The notes: generated by a model not told the origin, from the letters alone. DNA of 64,000 bases from Pseudomonas graminis (GCF_002093745.1 NZ_MTSB01000008.1:186001-250000); one strand, 5' to 3'; positions 15,966 through 24,443 are shown, counted from the first letter of the stretch. Translations and numbers: made by a program.

Positions 15966-17774
15966 TCAGCCTTTCGCGGCTTCTTCGTCCAGACGGTCCG
16001 CCTCGAACAACTGCGCCAGGTCAGCCCGCGCCTCGCGGGCGGTCTGCAGCACCTTGGCGTCGTCGTCATACACTTCGTGCTGGGCCGCCAGCACTTGTTC
16101 ATCGTGACGCTTGAAGCGACTGATGCGCGCATTGGCCTGCGCCTCACTCAGGCCCAGCCCCATCAAGGTTTGACGGCTCATTTCCAGGCTTGAGTAGAAC
16201 GTCTCGCGCACGGCGTGAGCGCCCAGGTCCATCAGGCGATGAACGTGCTGCCGGTTACGTGCGCGGGCGATGATCTTCATGTGTGGGTACAGCTTGCGGA
16301 TCAATTCGGCGGTTTTGATATTGGTATCAGGGTCGTCAGTCGCGATGACAAAGTATTCCGCTTCATCGACCTTGGCGGCACGCAGTATTTCAGGGCGTAG
16401 CGGGTCGCCGTAGAACACCGGCACGTTGCCGAAACTGCGCGAGAACTCGATGGATTCCACAGCGGTGTCCAGCGCAATGAACGGGATTTTCTGCGCGCGC
16501 AGGATCCGCGCGACGATCTGCCCCATGCGGCCCATGCCGGCAATCACCACGCGGGGTTTATCGGTCTGGATGTCACGGTATTCGTCGGGTACGTCCACCA
16601 CCTTGGCCTTGGGTTTGATCCAGCGAGCCAGGGCAATGAACAGCAGCGGCGTGATCGCCATCGACAAGGTGATGGTCAGTACCAGCATGTCGTACAGGCG
16701 GGCTTCGAACAGCCCTTGCGCGCTGCCGATCTTGAACACCACAAAAGCAAACTCGCCCCCGGCGGCCAGTACCAGCCCCAGTTGCAACGCACTGCGATTG
16801 TTGAGACCGCCAGCGGTGCGGCCGATCAGGAACAGCATCGGCAGTTTGATGCCAATCAGCAGCAGCGTCAGGCCCAGCACCGCCAAGGGCGAGCTGAGCA
16901 GCAGGCCGACGTTGGCGCCCATCCCGACGCTGATGAAGAACAGGCCCAGCAGCAGGCCCTTGAACGGTTCGATCTGGGCTTCCAGTTCGTGGCGGTATTC
17001 GGAGTCGGCCAGCAGCAGGCCCGCGAGAAACGCACCCAGCGCCATGGAAACACCCACCAGTTCCATCAGCCATGCGGTGCCGATCACCACCAGCAAGGCG
17101 GTGGCCGTCGAGACTTCCTGAATCCGGGTCTTGGCGACGATGCGAAACACCGGACGCAGCAGGTAGCGGCCGCCGATGACCACGATGGCGATACTGCCCA
17201 GCACACGCAGGCCGTGGTTGATGCTCTCGCCGGTGTCCATCGCATGGTCGGACCCCGCCAGAAACGGCACCATCGCAATCAACGGAATTGCCGCAATGTC
17301 CTGAAACAGCAGGATGGCAAATGCCATGCGGCCATGCGGGCTGTTCAGTTGCTTGCGCTCGGCCAGACTCTGCAGGCCGAAGGCGGTGGATGACAGCGCC
17401 AGTCCCAGACCCAGCACAATCGCCGTGTTCAGCGGCTGGCCGAAGGCGTACAAGGCGACGCCGCCGATCACCAGGCCTGTCAGCAGCACCTGTGCCATGC
17501 CGACGCCGAATACCGACTTGCGCATGACCCACAATCGCTTGGGCGACAGCTCAAGGCCGATGATGAACAGCAGCAAGACCACCCCGAGTTCCGAGATGTG
17601 ACTGACGCTCTCGGTATCGCCGATCAGCCCCAACACCGACGGGCCGATTATCACGCCCGCGAACAGATAGCCGATGACCGCGCCCAGTTTCAGGCGTTTG
17701 GCGAGCGGCACGGTCAGCACCGCCGCGAGCAGAAACACCACTGCGGCCTGCAAAAGGCTGCCTTCATGGGGCAT
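15966..17774 (-). CDS. KefB/KefC-type glutathione-regulated potassium-efflux antiporter
   Basis: Inner-membrane monovalent cation:proton antiporter of the CPA2 family, 602 residues. Residues 1-385 hold about twelve helices, with GLELSPKRLW and FQDIAAIPLIA as family motifs. Residues 405-520 are a TrkA-N (RCK) domain with the dinucleotide motif VVIAGMGRMGQIVARIL. A short charged tail follows. AAGGAG precedes the ATG. In E. coli such proteins protect against electrophiles and are gated by glutathione adducts; that regulation is assumed here from the family. Confidence 0.87.
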   Translation of the reverse strand: MPHEGSLLQAAVVFLLAAVLTVPLAKRLKLGAVIGYLFAGVIIGPSVLGLIGDTESVSHISELGVVLLLFIIGLELSPKRLWVMRKSVFGVGMAQVLLTGLVIGGVALYAFGQPLNTAIVLGLGLALSSTAFGLQSLAERKQLNSPHGRMAFAILLFQDIAAIPLIAMVPFLAGSDHAMDTGESINHGLRVLGSIAIVVIGGRYLLRPVFRIVAKTRIQEVSTATALLVVIGTAWLMELVGVSMALGAFLAGLLLADSEYRHELEAQIEPFKGLLLGLFFISVGMGANVGLLLSSPLAVLGLTLLLIGIKLPMLFLIGRTAGGLNNRSALQLGLVLAAGGEFAFVVFKIGSAQGLFEARLYDMLVLTITLSMAITPLLFIALARWIKPKAKVVDVPDEYRDIQTDKPRVVIAGMGRMGQIVARILRAQKIPFIALDTAVESIEFSRSFGNVPVFYGDPLRPEILRAAKVDEAEYFVIATDDPDTNIKTAELIRKLYPHMKIIARARNRQHVHRLMDLGAHAVRETFYSSLEMSRQTLMGLGLSEAQANARISRFKRHDEQVLAAQHEVYDDDAKVLQTAREARADLAQLFEADRLDEEAAKG

Positions 17775-18030
17775 GTAAAACTCCTTGGTAATGATTAAAC
17801 TCAGTGTTGAAGCAGGGCGGTATTAAAGCATGTGAGTTTTACACGGCAATGTTCATCGGGGCATGACGATCATCAACGCGGTTGATAGCGGATGGGCAGG
17901 GAGGCGCAGAAAGGGAGGTCAGGCGCGGGATCAAAGTTCGCAGCCGATGCGATTCGTCGCGCATCGGCGTAAGATGTGCGCGCAAACAAGCGGCGCTAAC
18001 TGACCGTTCATGAGCTTTCAGGAAACTGTT

Positions 18031-18219
18031 ATGACCAACAAACAGCGTTTGATTTATTCGATTCTGATCGCCCTCGGCGTTCTGGCGATCATGCTGGGCT
18101 TGTCGCATCTGCAGAACAGCGGGACCATCACTGAGAAGACCTTTCAGTACATTGCTATCAGCGTGGCAGTACTGGTCGTGATCCTCAACGGGATTATGCG
18201 TCGCAAGGTCAAGCGCTGA
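18031..18219 (+). CDS. Small two-helix membrane protein
   Basis: Predicted inner-membrane protein of 62 residues with two hydrophobic segments (about 5-25 and 38-56) and a basic tail, MRRKVKR. The internal ATG at 18031 is preferred because AGGAAA lies 8 bases upstream; an in-frame ATG at 18010 is less supported. I do not recognise a named family. It stands alone between the antiporter promoter and a convergent regulator gene. Confidence 0.7.
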   Translation: MTNKQRLIYSILIALGVLAIMLGLSHLQNSGTITEKTFQYIAISVAVLVVILNGIMRRKVKR

Positions 18220-18255
18220 GCGCTGGCTGACGATCAGGGGTGTGACAACCCCGGT

Positions 18256-18645
18256 TCATTGCGTCGAAGCTTTCGCGTCACCCAGCCATTCCCGGGCGCG
18301 AGGATGCAGGCTGTAAGTCTTGTCATCGTTAAGGTTGATCACACCTTCATCGCACAAACGTTTCAGCACTTCGCGCACGCTCAGAAATGAAAGCGGCACA
18401 TCGAGCCTCAGCAGTTGGCTGTGTACACCTCGTACCCCCAGCGGCTGGCCTTCTTCGCTGGATACCAGAAGCGCATCCAGCACCTTGAGCCTGACCAGGC
18501 TTGTGCGCAGGCCAAAGCTTTTCAGCAGCATCCGGATGTGCTCATTGCCGGGCCGCTCGGTCTCCAGGGCAGGCGACTGTGACTGCGCGGCCAGCGCTGT
18601 TTGCCGCAGCAAAGTGCGAGTCGTGATTCCTTGGCGATTGAACAT
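18256..18645 (-). CDS. Fur-like winged-helix regulator
   Basis: Predicted DNA-binding protein of 129 residues. The segment LLKSFGLRTSLVRLKVLDAL followed by VPLSFLSVREVLKRLCDEGVI has the spacing of a Fur-type winged helix, but the C-terminal His/Cys-rich metal-binding dimer domain of true Fur is missing. Pseudomonads carry such proteins annotated as Fe/Zn uptake regulators. The ATG at 18645 has AAGGAG upstream; the first ATG at 18678 does not. Its targets and any metal response are unknown. Confidence 0.7.
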   Translation of the reverse strand: MFNRQGITTRTLLRQTALAAQSQSPALETERPGNEHIRMLLKSFGLRTSLVRLKVLDALLVSSEEGQPLGVRGVHSQLLRLDVPLSFLSVREVLKRLCDEGVINLNDDKTYSLHPRAREWLGDAKASTQ

Positions 18646-18863
18646 CCACAAACTCCTTTTCAGGCTTTTTTTAAACACTCTCAGTTACTAAGACGAACGA
18701 GGAAGGCAAAACCTCAGTTTCTGGATGAAAAAAAGGGTCGGGCCGACGTCCACATACGTGTCGCGGCGATTGAAGGGTTCAGGATAGATGAAGGCAGCGG
18801 GGCGACGCAGGTGGTTCATCCGGTTGTTAGAGGGGGGCAGCGTCGTTCTGCCTGCGCCTGAGG

Positions 18864-19895
18864 TCAGCCCTTGGGTGTGTCGGACAGGCGACGGTTGAGC
18901 ACCGGGTTGCCGTTTTGATTGTGGGTCACATAGACCGGCAGCACCTTGGGCAGAGACACCAGCAGGTTCGACAGGTCGTGGGTGTTGTAGCTGCCGCCCA
19001 GGCGCACGGCACCCGTGGCCGTGTCAGCCAGCAAAATAGGCATTGGCAGGTAACGATTGATCAAGGGCAGCGCCTGGCTGAGCGGCAGGTCATTGAAAAT
19101 CAGCTTGCCATTGCGCCACGCCAGGCTCGCGTCCTGTGCAGGGGTCTGGCTGATCAGTGGGGTATCGTCTCCGGTTTTGTAGCTCGCCTGCATGCCGGGG
19201 TCGAGGCGCTGGCTGGACGCGGGGTGCGTGCGGTCGCCGCTGACCTGAACCGAGCCCTCGACCAGCGTTACGCGCACCTGATCCTGATACATCCACACAT
19301 TGAAGCGTGTTCCTGTGACCTCGATGCTGCCCTGTCCGGCATCGACCACAAACGGGTGTGCGCTGTCATGGCTGACTTCGAAGAATGCCTCACCGTTTTT
19401 CAGTGTGACACTGCGTCGGTTGCGGTAATGGGCGTAAGTGAGTTGGGTTCCCAGGTTCAGTTCTGCGCGGCTGCCGTCAGCCAGGACCACCAGGCGGGTG
19501 GCGGCGCCGGCGTTGTAGGATTCATAAGTATTCGGCAACCAGCCCTGATACCAGCCCACATAACCCGCGATTGGCATGGCCAGCGCAATGACCGCCGCCG
19601 CAGCGGCCACCTGCCAGACCCGGCGACGCTTGCGCCGTGGCAGGGCCGGATTGGCTTGCGCTGCCTCGATGGAAACGCGCGGGGCAGGGTTGAGCGGTTC
19701 GAGCTGCCCGGTCATGTCCCAGACCTCGTTCATTGCCTGATACTCGCGCGCATGCAGAGGGTGCGCCGCCAGCCACTCATCGAAGGCTTTTCGTTCTGCG
19801 TCCGTGCAGTCATCAGCGTGCAGTCGCATGCACCAATGCGCAGCCGCATCGGTGATTGCATCGTGTTCTGCCTTGCTGAAGAGAGGGTCGCTCAT
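18864..19895 (-). CDS. FecR-family anti-sigma/sigma-regulator protein
   Basis: Inner-membrane transducer of cell-surface signalling, 343 residues. The N-terminal cytoplasmic part (1-90) has the FecR_N pattern DAAAHWCMRL...AFDEWLAAHPLHAREY, one helix follows at about 96-116, then the periplasmic FecR domain with LADGSRAELNLGTQLTY and a C-terminal STN-like region. The ATG at 19895 has GGAG spaced correctly. Normally such genes follow an ECF sigma factor and precede a TonB receptor; neither is present here, so it is an orphan that may act on a sigma factor elsewhere. Confidence 0.85.
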   Translation of the reverse strand: MSDPLFSKAEHDAITDAAAHWCMRLHADDCTDAERKAFDEWLAAHPLHAREYQAMNEVWDMTGQLEPLNPAPRVSIEAAQANPALPRRKRRRVWQVAAAAAVIALAMPIAGYVGWYQGWLPNTYESYNAGAATRLVVLADGSRAELNLGTQLTYAHYRNRRSVTLKNGEAFFEVSHDSAHPFVVDAGQGSIEVTGTRFNVWMYQDQVRVTLVEGSVQVSGDRTHPASSQRLDPGMQASYKTGDDTPLISQTPAQDASLAWRNGKLIFNDLPLSQALPLINRYLPMPILLADTATGAVRLGGSYNTHDLSNLLVSLPKVLPVYVTHNQNGNPVLNRRLSDTPKG

Positions 19896-20114
19896 GGGCG
19901 CTCCGGCCATTACCGTTGGCGCATTCTACCCTCGGATTTCATGGAGAGAGAACATTCGCTGGCGATTACGCATCAGCGCACGATGTATTTCCTTGTGAAT
20001 GCAAGCCGCTCTCATACACGGCAGACAGGCACAGGGGAGTAGTGTTGCCGGGGCCGGAGCGCTACTCTCGGGGCGTGCGATTTCTCACGTCAATGCCATT
20101 ACCGGGAGCTTCAG

Positions 20115-21146
20115 ATGCGCGCGACGACTGCCGATGAGCCTGTTTCAACTGTCTCGTTCCTGCAACTGACAGACCTGTTGCGCCGCATCTTTCTTGCGCA
20201 CGGCACCTCGCCAGAGGTGGCCGGTGTGCTCGCTGAAAACTGCGCCAGCGCCCAGCGCGACGGTTCGCACAGTCATGGCATCTTTCGAATACCCGGTTAT
20301 CTGTCTTCACTGGCCAGCGGCTGGGTGGACGGCAAGGCCGTGCCGGCAGTCGAAGATGTAGGGGCCGCCTTTGTCCGGGTCGATGCGGGCAACGGCTTTG
20401 CCCAGCCGGCGCTGGCGGCGGCCAGACCGTTGCTGATCGACAAGGCGCGCAGTGCCGGGATTGCCATTCTGGCGATTCGCAACTCTCACCATTTTGCGGC
20501 GCTATGGCCGGACGTCGAGCCTTTCGCCGAGCAGAATCTGGTCGCCCTGAGCATGGTCAACAGCATGACCTGCGTTGTGCCTCACGGTGCGCGTCAACCC
20601 TTGTTCGGCACCAACCCGATTGCCTTCGCAGCTCCGCGTACAGGCGGCGAGCCCATCGTTTTTGACCTGGCAACCAGCGCCATTGCACATGGCGACGTGC
20701 AGATAGCGGCCCGTGAAGGTCGATTGCTGCCTGAGGGGATGGGCGTTGATCGCGCCGGGCGACCCACCGAGGACCCTCATGCGATTCTCGATGGTGGAGC
20801 GCTTTTGCCTTTCGGCGGGCACAAGGGGTCTGCGCTGTCGATGATGGTCGAACTGCTGGCGGCGGGACTTACAGGTGGCAACTTCTCGTTCGGGTTCGAC
20901 TGGTCGGGACATCCCGGTGCGCAAACACCCTGGACAGGCCAGCTCTTGATCGTCATTGATCCCGACAAAGGCAGCGGTCAGCATTTTGCCGAGCGTAGCG
21001 AAGAACTGGTACGACAGCTTCACGGGGCAGGGCAGGAGCGTCTGCCCGGTGATCGACGTTACCTTGAGCGTGCAAGCTCGATGGCCCACGGTATTCCCGT
21101 CGCCGAGGCTGATCTCGAGCGATTGCGGGTACTGGCTGGCGATTGA
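20115..21146 (+). CDS. dpkA: Delta1-piperideine-2-carboxylate/Delta1-pyrroline-2-carboxylate reductase
   Basis: NADPH-dependent reductase of the Ldh2/malate-L-lactate dehydrogenase family that makes L-pipecolate and L-proline from cyclic imino acids, part of D-lysine and D-proline catabolism; cytoplasmic. The 343-residue sequence follows the P. syringae DpkA of known structure closely from memory, including the RDGSHSHGIFRIPGY and NSHHFAALWPD segments and the GNFSFGFDWS region. GGGAG precedes the ATG. It stands alone, and no lysine catabolic genes adjoin it. Confidence 0.93.
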   Translation: MRATTADEPVSTVSFLQLTDLLRRIFLAHGTSPEVAGVLAENCASAQRDGSHSHGIFRIPGYLSSLASGWVDGKAVPAVEDVGAAFVRVDAGNGFAQPALAAARPLLIDKARSAGIAILAIRNSHHFAALWPDVEPFAEQNLVALSMVNSMTCVVPHGARQPLFGTNPIAFAAPRTGGEPIVFDLATSAIAHGDVQIAAREGRLLPEGMGVDRAGRPTEDPHAILDGGALLPFGGHKGSALSMMVELLAAGLTGGNFSFGFDWSGHPGAQTPWTGQLLIVIDPDKGSGQHFAERSEELVRQLHGAGQERLPGDRRYLERASSMAHGIPVAEADLERLRVLAGD

Positions 21147-21210
21147 TCCATTTACATATTCACTGACCATTCGTCGTGATCAGTATTGTGCCGGGACGCT
21201 TATCTAAATA

Positions 21211-21226
21211 CTGTATGTATGAACAG
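21211..21226. promoter_or_regulatory. LexA-type SOS box
   Basis: CTGTATGTATGAACAG has the CTG-N10-CAG form and AT-rich interior of a LexA operator. It lies 23 bp upstream of the ATG at 21249 and overlaps the earlier in-frame ATG at 21219, which argues for the later start. Confidence 0.65.
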
Positions 21227-21248
21227 TAAAGAACGAATGAGGTCTGTC

Positions 21249-21446
21249 ATGTCCCTTGACTCAGTGCAAAGCACGGTTGCCCAACAACATCGCACGCTCT
21301 GCGTACTCAACGAAATGCAGCGTGAGGATTTCCTGAGGCTGGCGGCTGCATTGCGCCAGTTCAACGCCTACGAGCCCGAGGTGTCCATTGCCATTTCGAC
21401 AGCCCGCTCAGGCGGCGAGTATCGGCAGGCGGGCGTCATGGAATAG
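21249..21446 (+). CDS. Small hypothetical protein behind a LexA-type box
   Basis: The product has 65 residues, is predicted soluble and largely helical in its middle (NEMQREDFLRLAAALRQF), and has no signal peptide or membrane segment. GAGG lies 6 bases ahead of the ATG at 21249. I do not recognise the family. The LexA-type box just upstream suggests induction on DNA damage. The next gene starts 87 bp downstream behind its own repeat array, so this is probably a single-gene unit. Confidence 0.6.
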   Translation: MSLDSVQSTVAQQHRTLCVLNEMQREDFLRLAAALRQFNAYEPEVSIAISTARSGGEYRQAGVME

Positions 21447-21488
21447 GGGGCCAGCGGTCAACCCCGGAAAGCCTCGTGTTGCCTGTGA

Positions 21489-21521
21489 GTATATGAAGCG
21501 TATATGATTCGTATATTCAAT
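21489..21521. promoter_or_regulatory. Three 11-bp direct repeats ahead of the ParD-like gene
   Basis: GTATATGAAGC, GTATATGATTC and GTATATTCAAT follow each other without gaps, ending 11 bp before the ATG at 21533. One repeat per helical turn places identical bases on one DNA face, as expected for cooperative binding by a small repressor such as the adjacent ParD-like protein. Confidence 0.6.
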
Positions 21522-21532
21522 ATGAGGTGAAC

Positions 21533-21790
21533 ATGGGCCTGGTAAAAATTTCTGAAAATATGCACGCCAACCTGCGCTCCGCCAGTGTTGCGCTCAGCCG
21601 TTCCATCAATGCGCAGGCTGAGCACTGGATGCGCATCGGCATGCTGGCTGAACTGCACCCTGCACTGAATTACAGCGAAATCTGCCAGATGCTGATTCGC
21701 ATCGAAAATACAGGTGACACGGTGCTGACAGCCTCCACTTTCAACGTTTCAGAGCGCTCTGACTCACACTTTTCCAAGGCCGCCTCATGA
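21533..21790 (+). CDS. ParD-like protein
   Basis: The product has 85 residues and resembles the ParD_like family: an N-terminal LVKISENMHANLRSASVALS segment of the ribbon-helix-helix kind, then SRSINAQAEHWMRIGMLAEL. Such proteins look like ParD antitoxins but usually have no ParE toxin next to them. GAGG precedes the ATG at 21533; a GTG two codons earlier is possible. It overlaps the methionine aminopeptidase gene by four bases (ATGA), so the pair is translationally coupled. Confidence 0.75.
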   Translation: MGLVKISENMHANLRSASVALSRSINAQAEHWMRIGMLAELHPALNYSEICQMLIRIENTGDTVLTASTFNVSERSDSHFSKAAS

Positions 21791-22578
21791 GCAGCTCAAT
21801 CGGTATCAAGACCGAGCAGGACCTCGTGCAGTTGCGTATTGCCGGAAGACTGGCCGCGGATGTGCTTGCGATGATCACGCCTTACGTCAAGGCGGGTGTC
21901 AGCACCGAGGCGCTCGATGACATCTGCAATGAATACATCGTCAAAGAGCTGAAAGTGATCCCCGCGAATGTGGGTTATCACGGTTTTACCAAAACCACCT
22001 GCATCTCGCCCAATGCGGTGGTTTGCCACGGCATACCCTCGGCCAGGGACATTCTGAAGGATGGCGATATCGTCAATATCGATGTCGCGGTCATCAAGGA
22101 TGGCTGGTACGGCGATACCAGCCGCATGTACCTGGTGGGCGAGGTCAGCCCGCTGGCCAAGCGTCTTGTCGAGACGACCTATGAAGCAACCCGCGCCGGC
22201 ATTCACGCCGTGCGCCCGGGGGCGACGCTGGGTGATATCGGTTATGCCATCCAGAGCGTGGCGCACCGTGAAGGCTTCAGTGTGGTACGCGAATATTGCG
22301 GGCATGGCATTGGCCGCAAATACCATGAAGAGCCCCAGGTTTTACATTACGGCGCCCAAGGCAAAGGCCTGCGGTTGAAAGAGGGCATGGTGTTCACCAT
22401 CGAGCCGATGATCAACGCCGGCAAGGCAGGCACCAGGACGCTGCCGGACGGCTGGACGGTGCTGACCAGCGATCTTTCACTCTCTGCGCAGTGGGAGCAC
22501 ATGGTTGCAGTGACTGCAGACGGCTTCGAACTGCTGACGCCCTGGCCTGACGGTACGGGCGATTACCCTGCGGTCTAG
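21787..22578 (+). CDS. map: Type I methionine aminopeptidase
   Basis: Removes the initiator methionine from nascent proteins; cytoplasmic metalloenzyme, 263 residues. The five metal ligands are in place at D99, D110, H173, E206 and E237, and H81 is the conserved catalytic-pocket histidine. CGHGIGRKYHEEP and FTIEPMI are the usual signatures. It begins inside the stop of the ParD-like gene, and a strong terminator follows. Pseudomonads usually carry another map beside rpsB, so this is probably an accessory copy; that cannot be checked here. Confidence 0.9.
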   Translation: MSSSIGIKTEQDLVQLRIAGRLAADVLAMITPYVKAGVSTEALDDICNEYIVKELKVIPANVGYHGFTKTTCISPNAVVCHGIPSARDILKDGDIVNIDVAVIKDGWYGDTSRMYLVGEVSPLAKRLVETTYEATRAGIHAVRPGATLGDIGYAIQSVAHREGFSVVREYCGHGIGRKYHEEPQVLHYGAQGKGLRLKEGMVFTIEPMINAGKAGTRTLPDGWTVLTSDLSLSAQWEHMVAVTADGFELLTPWPDGTGDYPAV

Positions 22579-22583
22579 CCATG

Positions 22584-22614
22584 AATAATGGCCTCTACGG
22601 AGGCCATTATTTTT
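22584..22614 (+). terminator. Intrinsic terminator after map
   Basis: AATAATGGCCTC and GAGGCCATTATT form a perfect 12-bp stem with a TACG loop, running into a short T-run. Confidence 0.9.
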
Positions 22615-22631
22615 GACTGGCAGAAAAAGCC

Positions 22632-22868
22632 TCAATACTCAGGCAAAGCCCTTTTCCAGTGTACTTGCGTGACGCCTAAGCTTTTGGCTTGCAGCGTGGC
22701 GGTGCGCAACGGGCCTGCAGAGATATTGCCACTGACCGTTCCGACGCCGGCGTGCAGCGTTGCGCAATGCAGCGCATCATTCTGACAGAGCTGCCTCGTC
22801 TGATGCAGAAAGCACCGTGGCTCGCCATTGAACTGGTAGTAAATTTCAAATTCCGTTTGATAATTCAT
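22632..22868 (-). CDS. Small protein, DUF6555-like
   Basis: The product has 78 residues and no signal peptide. The opening MNYQTEFEIYYQFNGEPRCF and the central LHCATLHAGVG resemble small Pseudomonas proteins I recall as DUF6555; the match is from memory and moderate. A GGTAGAG site lies just upstream of the ATG. It is convergent with map and no partner is apparent. The function is unknown. Confidence 0.6.
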   Translation of the reverse strand: MNYQTEFEIYYQFNGEPRCFLHQTRQLCQNDALHCATLHAGVGTVSGNISAGPLRTATLQAKSLGVTQVHWKRALPEY

Positions 22869-23103
22869 CGTTCTCTACCTGAAGGCTTATGTCTCGCCGT
22901 ATTGAATGAGACCTGTCGGTAGCAGTGCCTGGGTCAGAAAGCCTTTCTAATCAGGTGGCTGCGTTCCATAGCCTAGAACGAAAAGTGCTGCACTCAACGG
23001 CTAACTTATCAGTTGTCCGATGAGTGGGCTTTTCGCTTATTCAAATGCATGCATCAGGCGTTTTCAGGCAATCCGAACGAAGTCTTTCTGCGCCGATCAC
23101 GTA

Positions 23104-23805
23104 TTATTTGCACGATTTCAGATCAACCGGCCCGACAAAGTCATTACCACGACCCATGACGCAGGCGACCTGCTGATTGCGCTGGCGCTCCCAGACCTGA
23201 GGCGGGTAGGTCTTGTTCCAGGCTTCATAAAGCTGGCGATCCTGGCGGGACAAACGCAAGTTGTATTGCTTGCTCATATAGAAGTAGGTGCGGGCGATCA
23301 TGCCGCGTATCGAAGGCCTGGGCATGACCTTTTTGGCTTTGAAGTCCACTTGGGTCAGGCAGGAGCCGTACTGGCCTTTTTTCTCGGGAACCCAGCCAAA
23401 ACTGAAGTTGCTGCGGTCACCGTTCACCTCGCCAATGCTGGGCACCAGATTATGCAGGTCGGCTTCGGCGCGCTTGTAGACGGCATCATTTTTCGTGCAG
23501 TTCTTGCGTCCGCCATTTTGCCAGCATTGGCGCAGGTGGCCGATCTGCCAGGCCGGCACGATGTGTTCCCATTCGATCCGGCTGGCGCGCTTGGCACTCT
23601 TGCGCGGGACATAGCCACAGCCAGCGAGATCGACCCGTTTGCCGGAGTATTTGCAGCCGCAATAAAACTCGGTCGATTGTGGCGCATACAGGCCCCAGGC
23701 GACTTTTTTCGCTTCACTGAACGTGCGTGGGGCATCGGCCTGGGTCGTGAATGACGCGGTGATGAGCAGGGTGGTGCAAAACAGGGTAGAAAATCTAAAC
23801 GTCAT
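23104..23805 (-). CDS. endA: Secreted/periplasmic endonuclease I
   Basis: Non-specific DNase of the EndA/Dns family, 233 residues. A Sec signal peptide runs from MTFRFST to cleavage after QADA. The mature part has the RIEWEHIVPAW active-site motif with its catalytic His, then DLHNLVPSIGEVNGDRSNF, and several cysteines for disulphides. The ATG at 23805 is chosen because the signal begins there. Four bases separate it from the DUF1654 gene upstream, so they form an operon, and a LexA-type box precedes the pair. Confidence 0.9.
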   Translation of the reverse strand: MTFRFSTLFCTTLLITASFTTQADAPRTFSEAKKVAWGLYAPQSTEFYCGCKYSGKRVDLAGCGYVPRKSAKRASRIEWEHIVPAWQIGHLRQCWQNGGRKNCTKNDAVYKRAEADLHNLVPSIGEVNGDRSNFSFGWVPEKKGQYGSCLTQVDFKAKKVMPRPSIRGMIARTYFYMSKQYNLRLSRQDRQLYEAWNKTYPPQVWERQRNQQVACVMGRGNDFVGPVDLKSCK

Positions 23806-23809
23806 GCCG

Positions 23810-24061
23810 TCAATCTTCCTTCGGCAATGTCCAGAATATTTGCACGCCACCGTCATCGCGCCAGGCGAGGGTGACATTATCGTTCTCGGCTATTTCTTCA
23901 AGGAGCTGCGCCCAGTCGTCTTCCGATTCGTCAGGCTGACGAAACAGCAGGGCAGCCCTGGATTTCTGCGCAGTGGGCGAGTTGATGATTTTCTGCACCC
24001 GCATCCCCATGCGCTCGTAAGGGCCGGGAGTGGAAGGGGTCGCTGCGGTTTGTTTTGCCAC
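23810..24061 (-). CDS. DUF1654-family protein
   Basis: The 83-residue protein matches the Pseudomonas DUF1654 family: YERMGMRVQKIINSPTAQ, then ESEDDWAQLLEEIAENDN and GGVQIFW at the end. The function is unknown. It is probably cytoplasmic, with acidic middle and C-terminal parts. It precedes endA on the same strand by 4 bases. A LexA-type box lies 21 bp upstream of its start, suggesting that the pair is induced by DNA damage. Confidence 0.82.
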   Translation of the reverse strand: MAKQTAATPSTPGPYERMGMRVQKIINSPTAQKSRAALLFRQPDESEDDWAQLLEEIAENDNVTLAWRDDGGVQIFWTLPKED

Positions 24062-24081
24062 GGAAAAATTCCCTCAAGTCG

Positions 24082-24097
24082 CTGTACGGGCATACAG
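24082..24097. promoter_or_regulatory. LexA-type SOS box ahead of DUF1654-endA
   Basis: CTGTACGGGCATACAG has the CTG-N10-CAG form with symmetric TGTAC/ATACA flanks. It lies just upstream of the leftward DUF1654 start at 24061. Confidence 0.65.
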
Positions 24098-24198
24098 TAT
24101 TTCAGAGTGGGATCTTTCGCAACATCTATGTAGGATAAAGCGCCTTGAGTGGCACACTGTCGTCTCGAAAAAATCCTGTAACGCGCAAGGAGTCATGC

Positions 24199-24423
24199 AT
24201 GAATATCAAACCACTGACATTTCCGCTGCTGGCCGCAGCCGTTGTGCTGTTGGCCGGTTGCTCCACACCTTCTGTGGTCACCCTGCAGAATGGCACGCAG
24301 TACGTGACCAAAGACATGCCCAAGACCAAGACGCGGGATGGTTTCTATGAGTTCGAGGACATTTCCGGCAAGACGATCAAAATCAAGGCCGACGACGTGG
24401 CCACGGTCAGACCGGAAGATTGA
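24199..24423 (+). CDS. YgdI/YgdR-type small lipoprotein
   Basis: The 74-residue protein has a signal peptide, lipobox LLAGC and a YgdI/YgdR SH3-like domain (SVVTLQNGTQY, then GFYEFEDISGK). It is the paralogue of 12153-12377, with the same length and domain layout but clear divergence. AAGGAG lies 6 bases ahead of the ATG. Envelope location is predicted; the role is unknown. Confidence 0.88.
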   Translation: MNIKPLTFPLLAAAVVLLAGCSTPSVVTLQNGTQYVTKDMPKTKTRDGFYEFEDISGKTIKIKADDVATVRPED

Positions 24424-24443
24424 TGGAGTCTGCCCGTTCAAAA

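Noticed and set aside
21533..22578. Classical ParDE toxin-antitoxin pair
   Set aside because: The partner is a methionine aminopeptidase with all five metal ligands, not a ParE/RelE-fold toxin. The pair is reported instead as an unusual operon.
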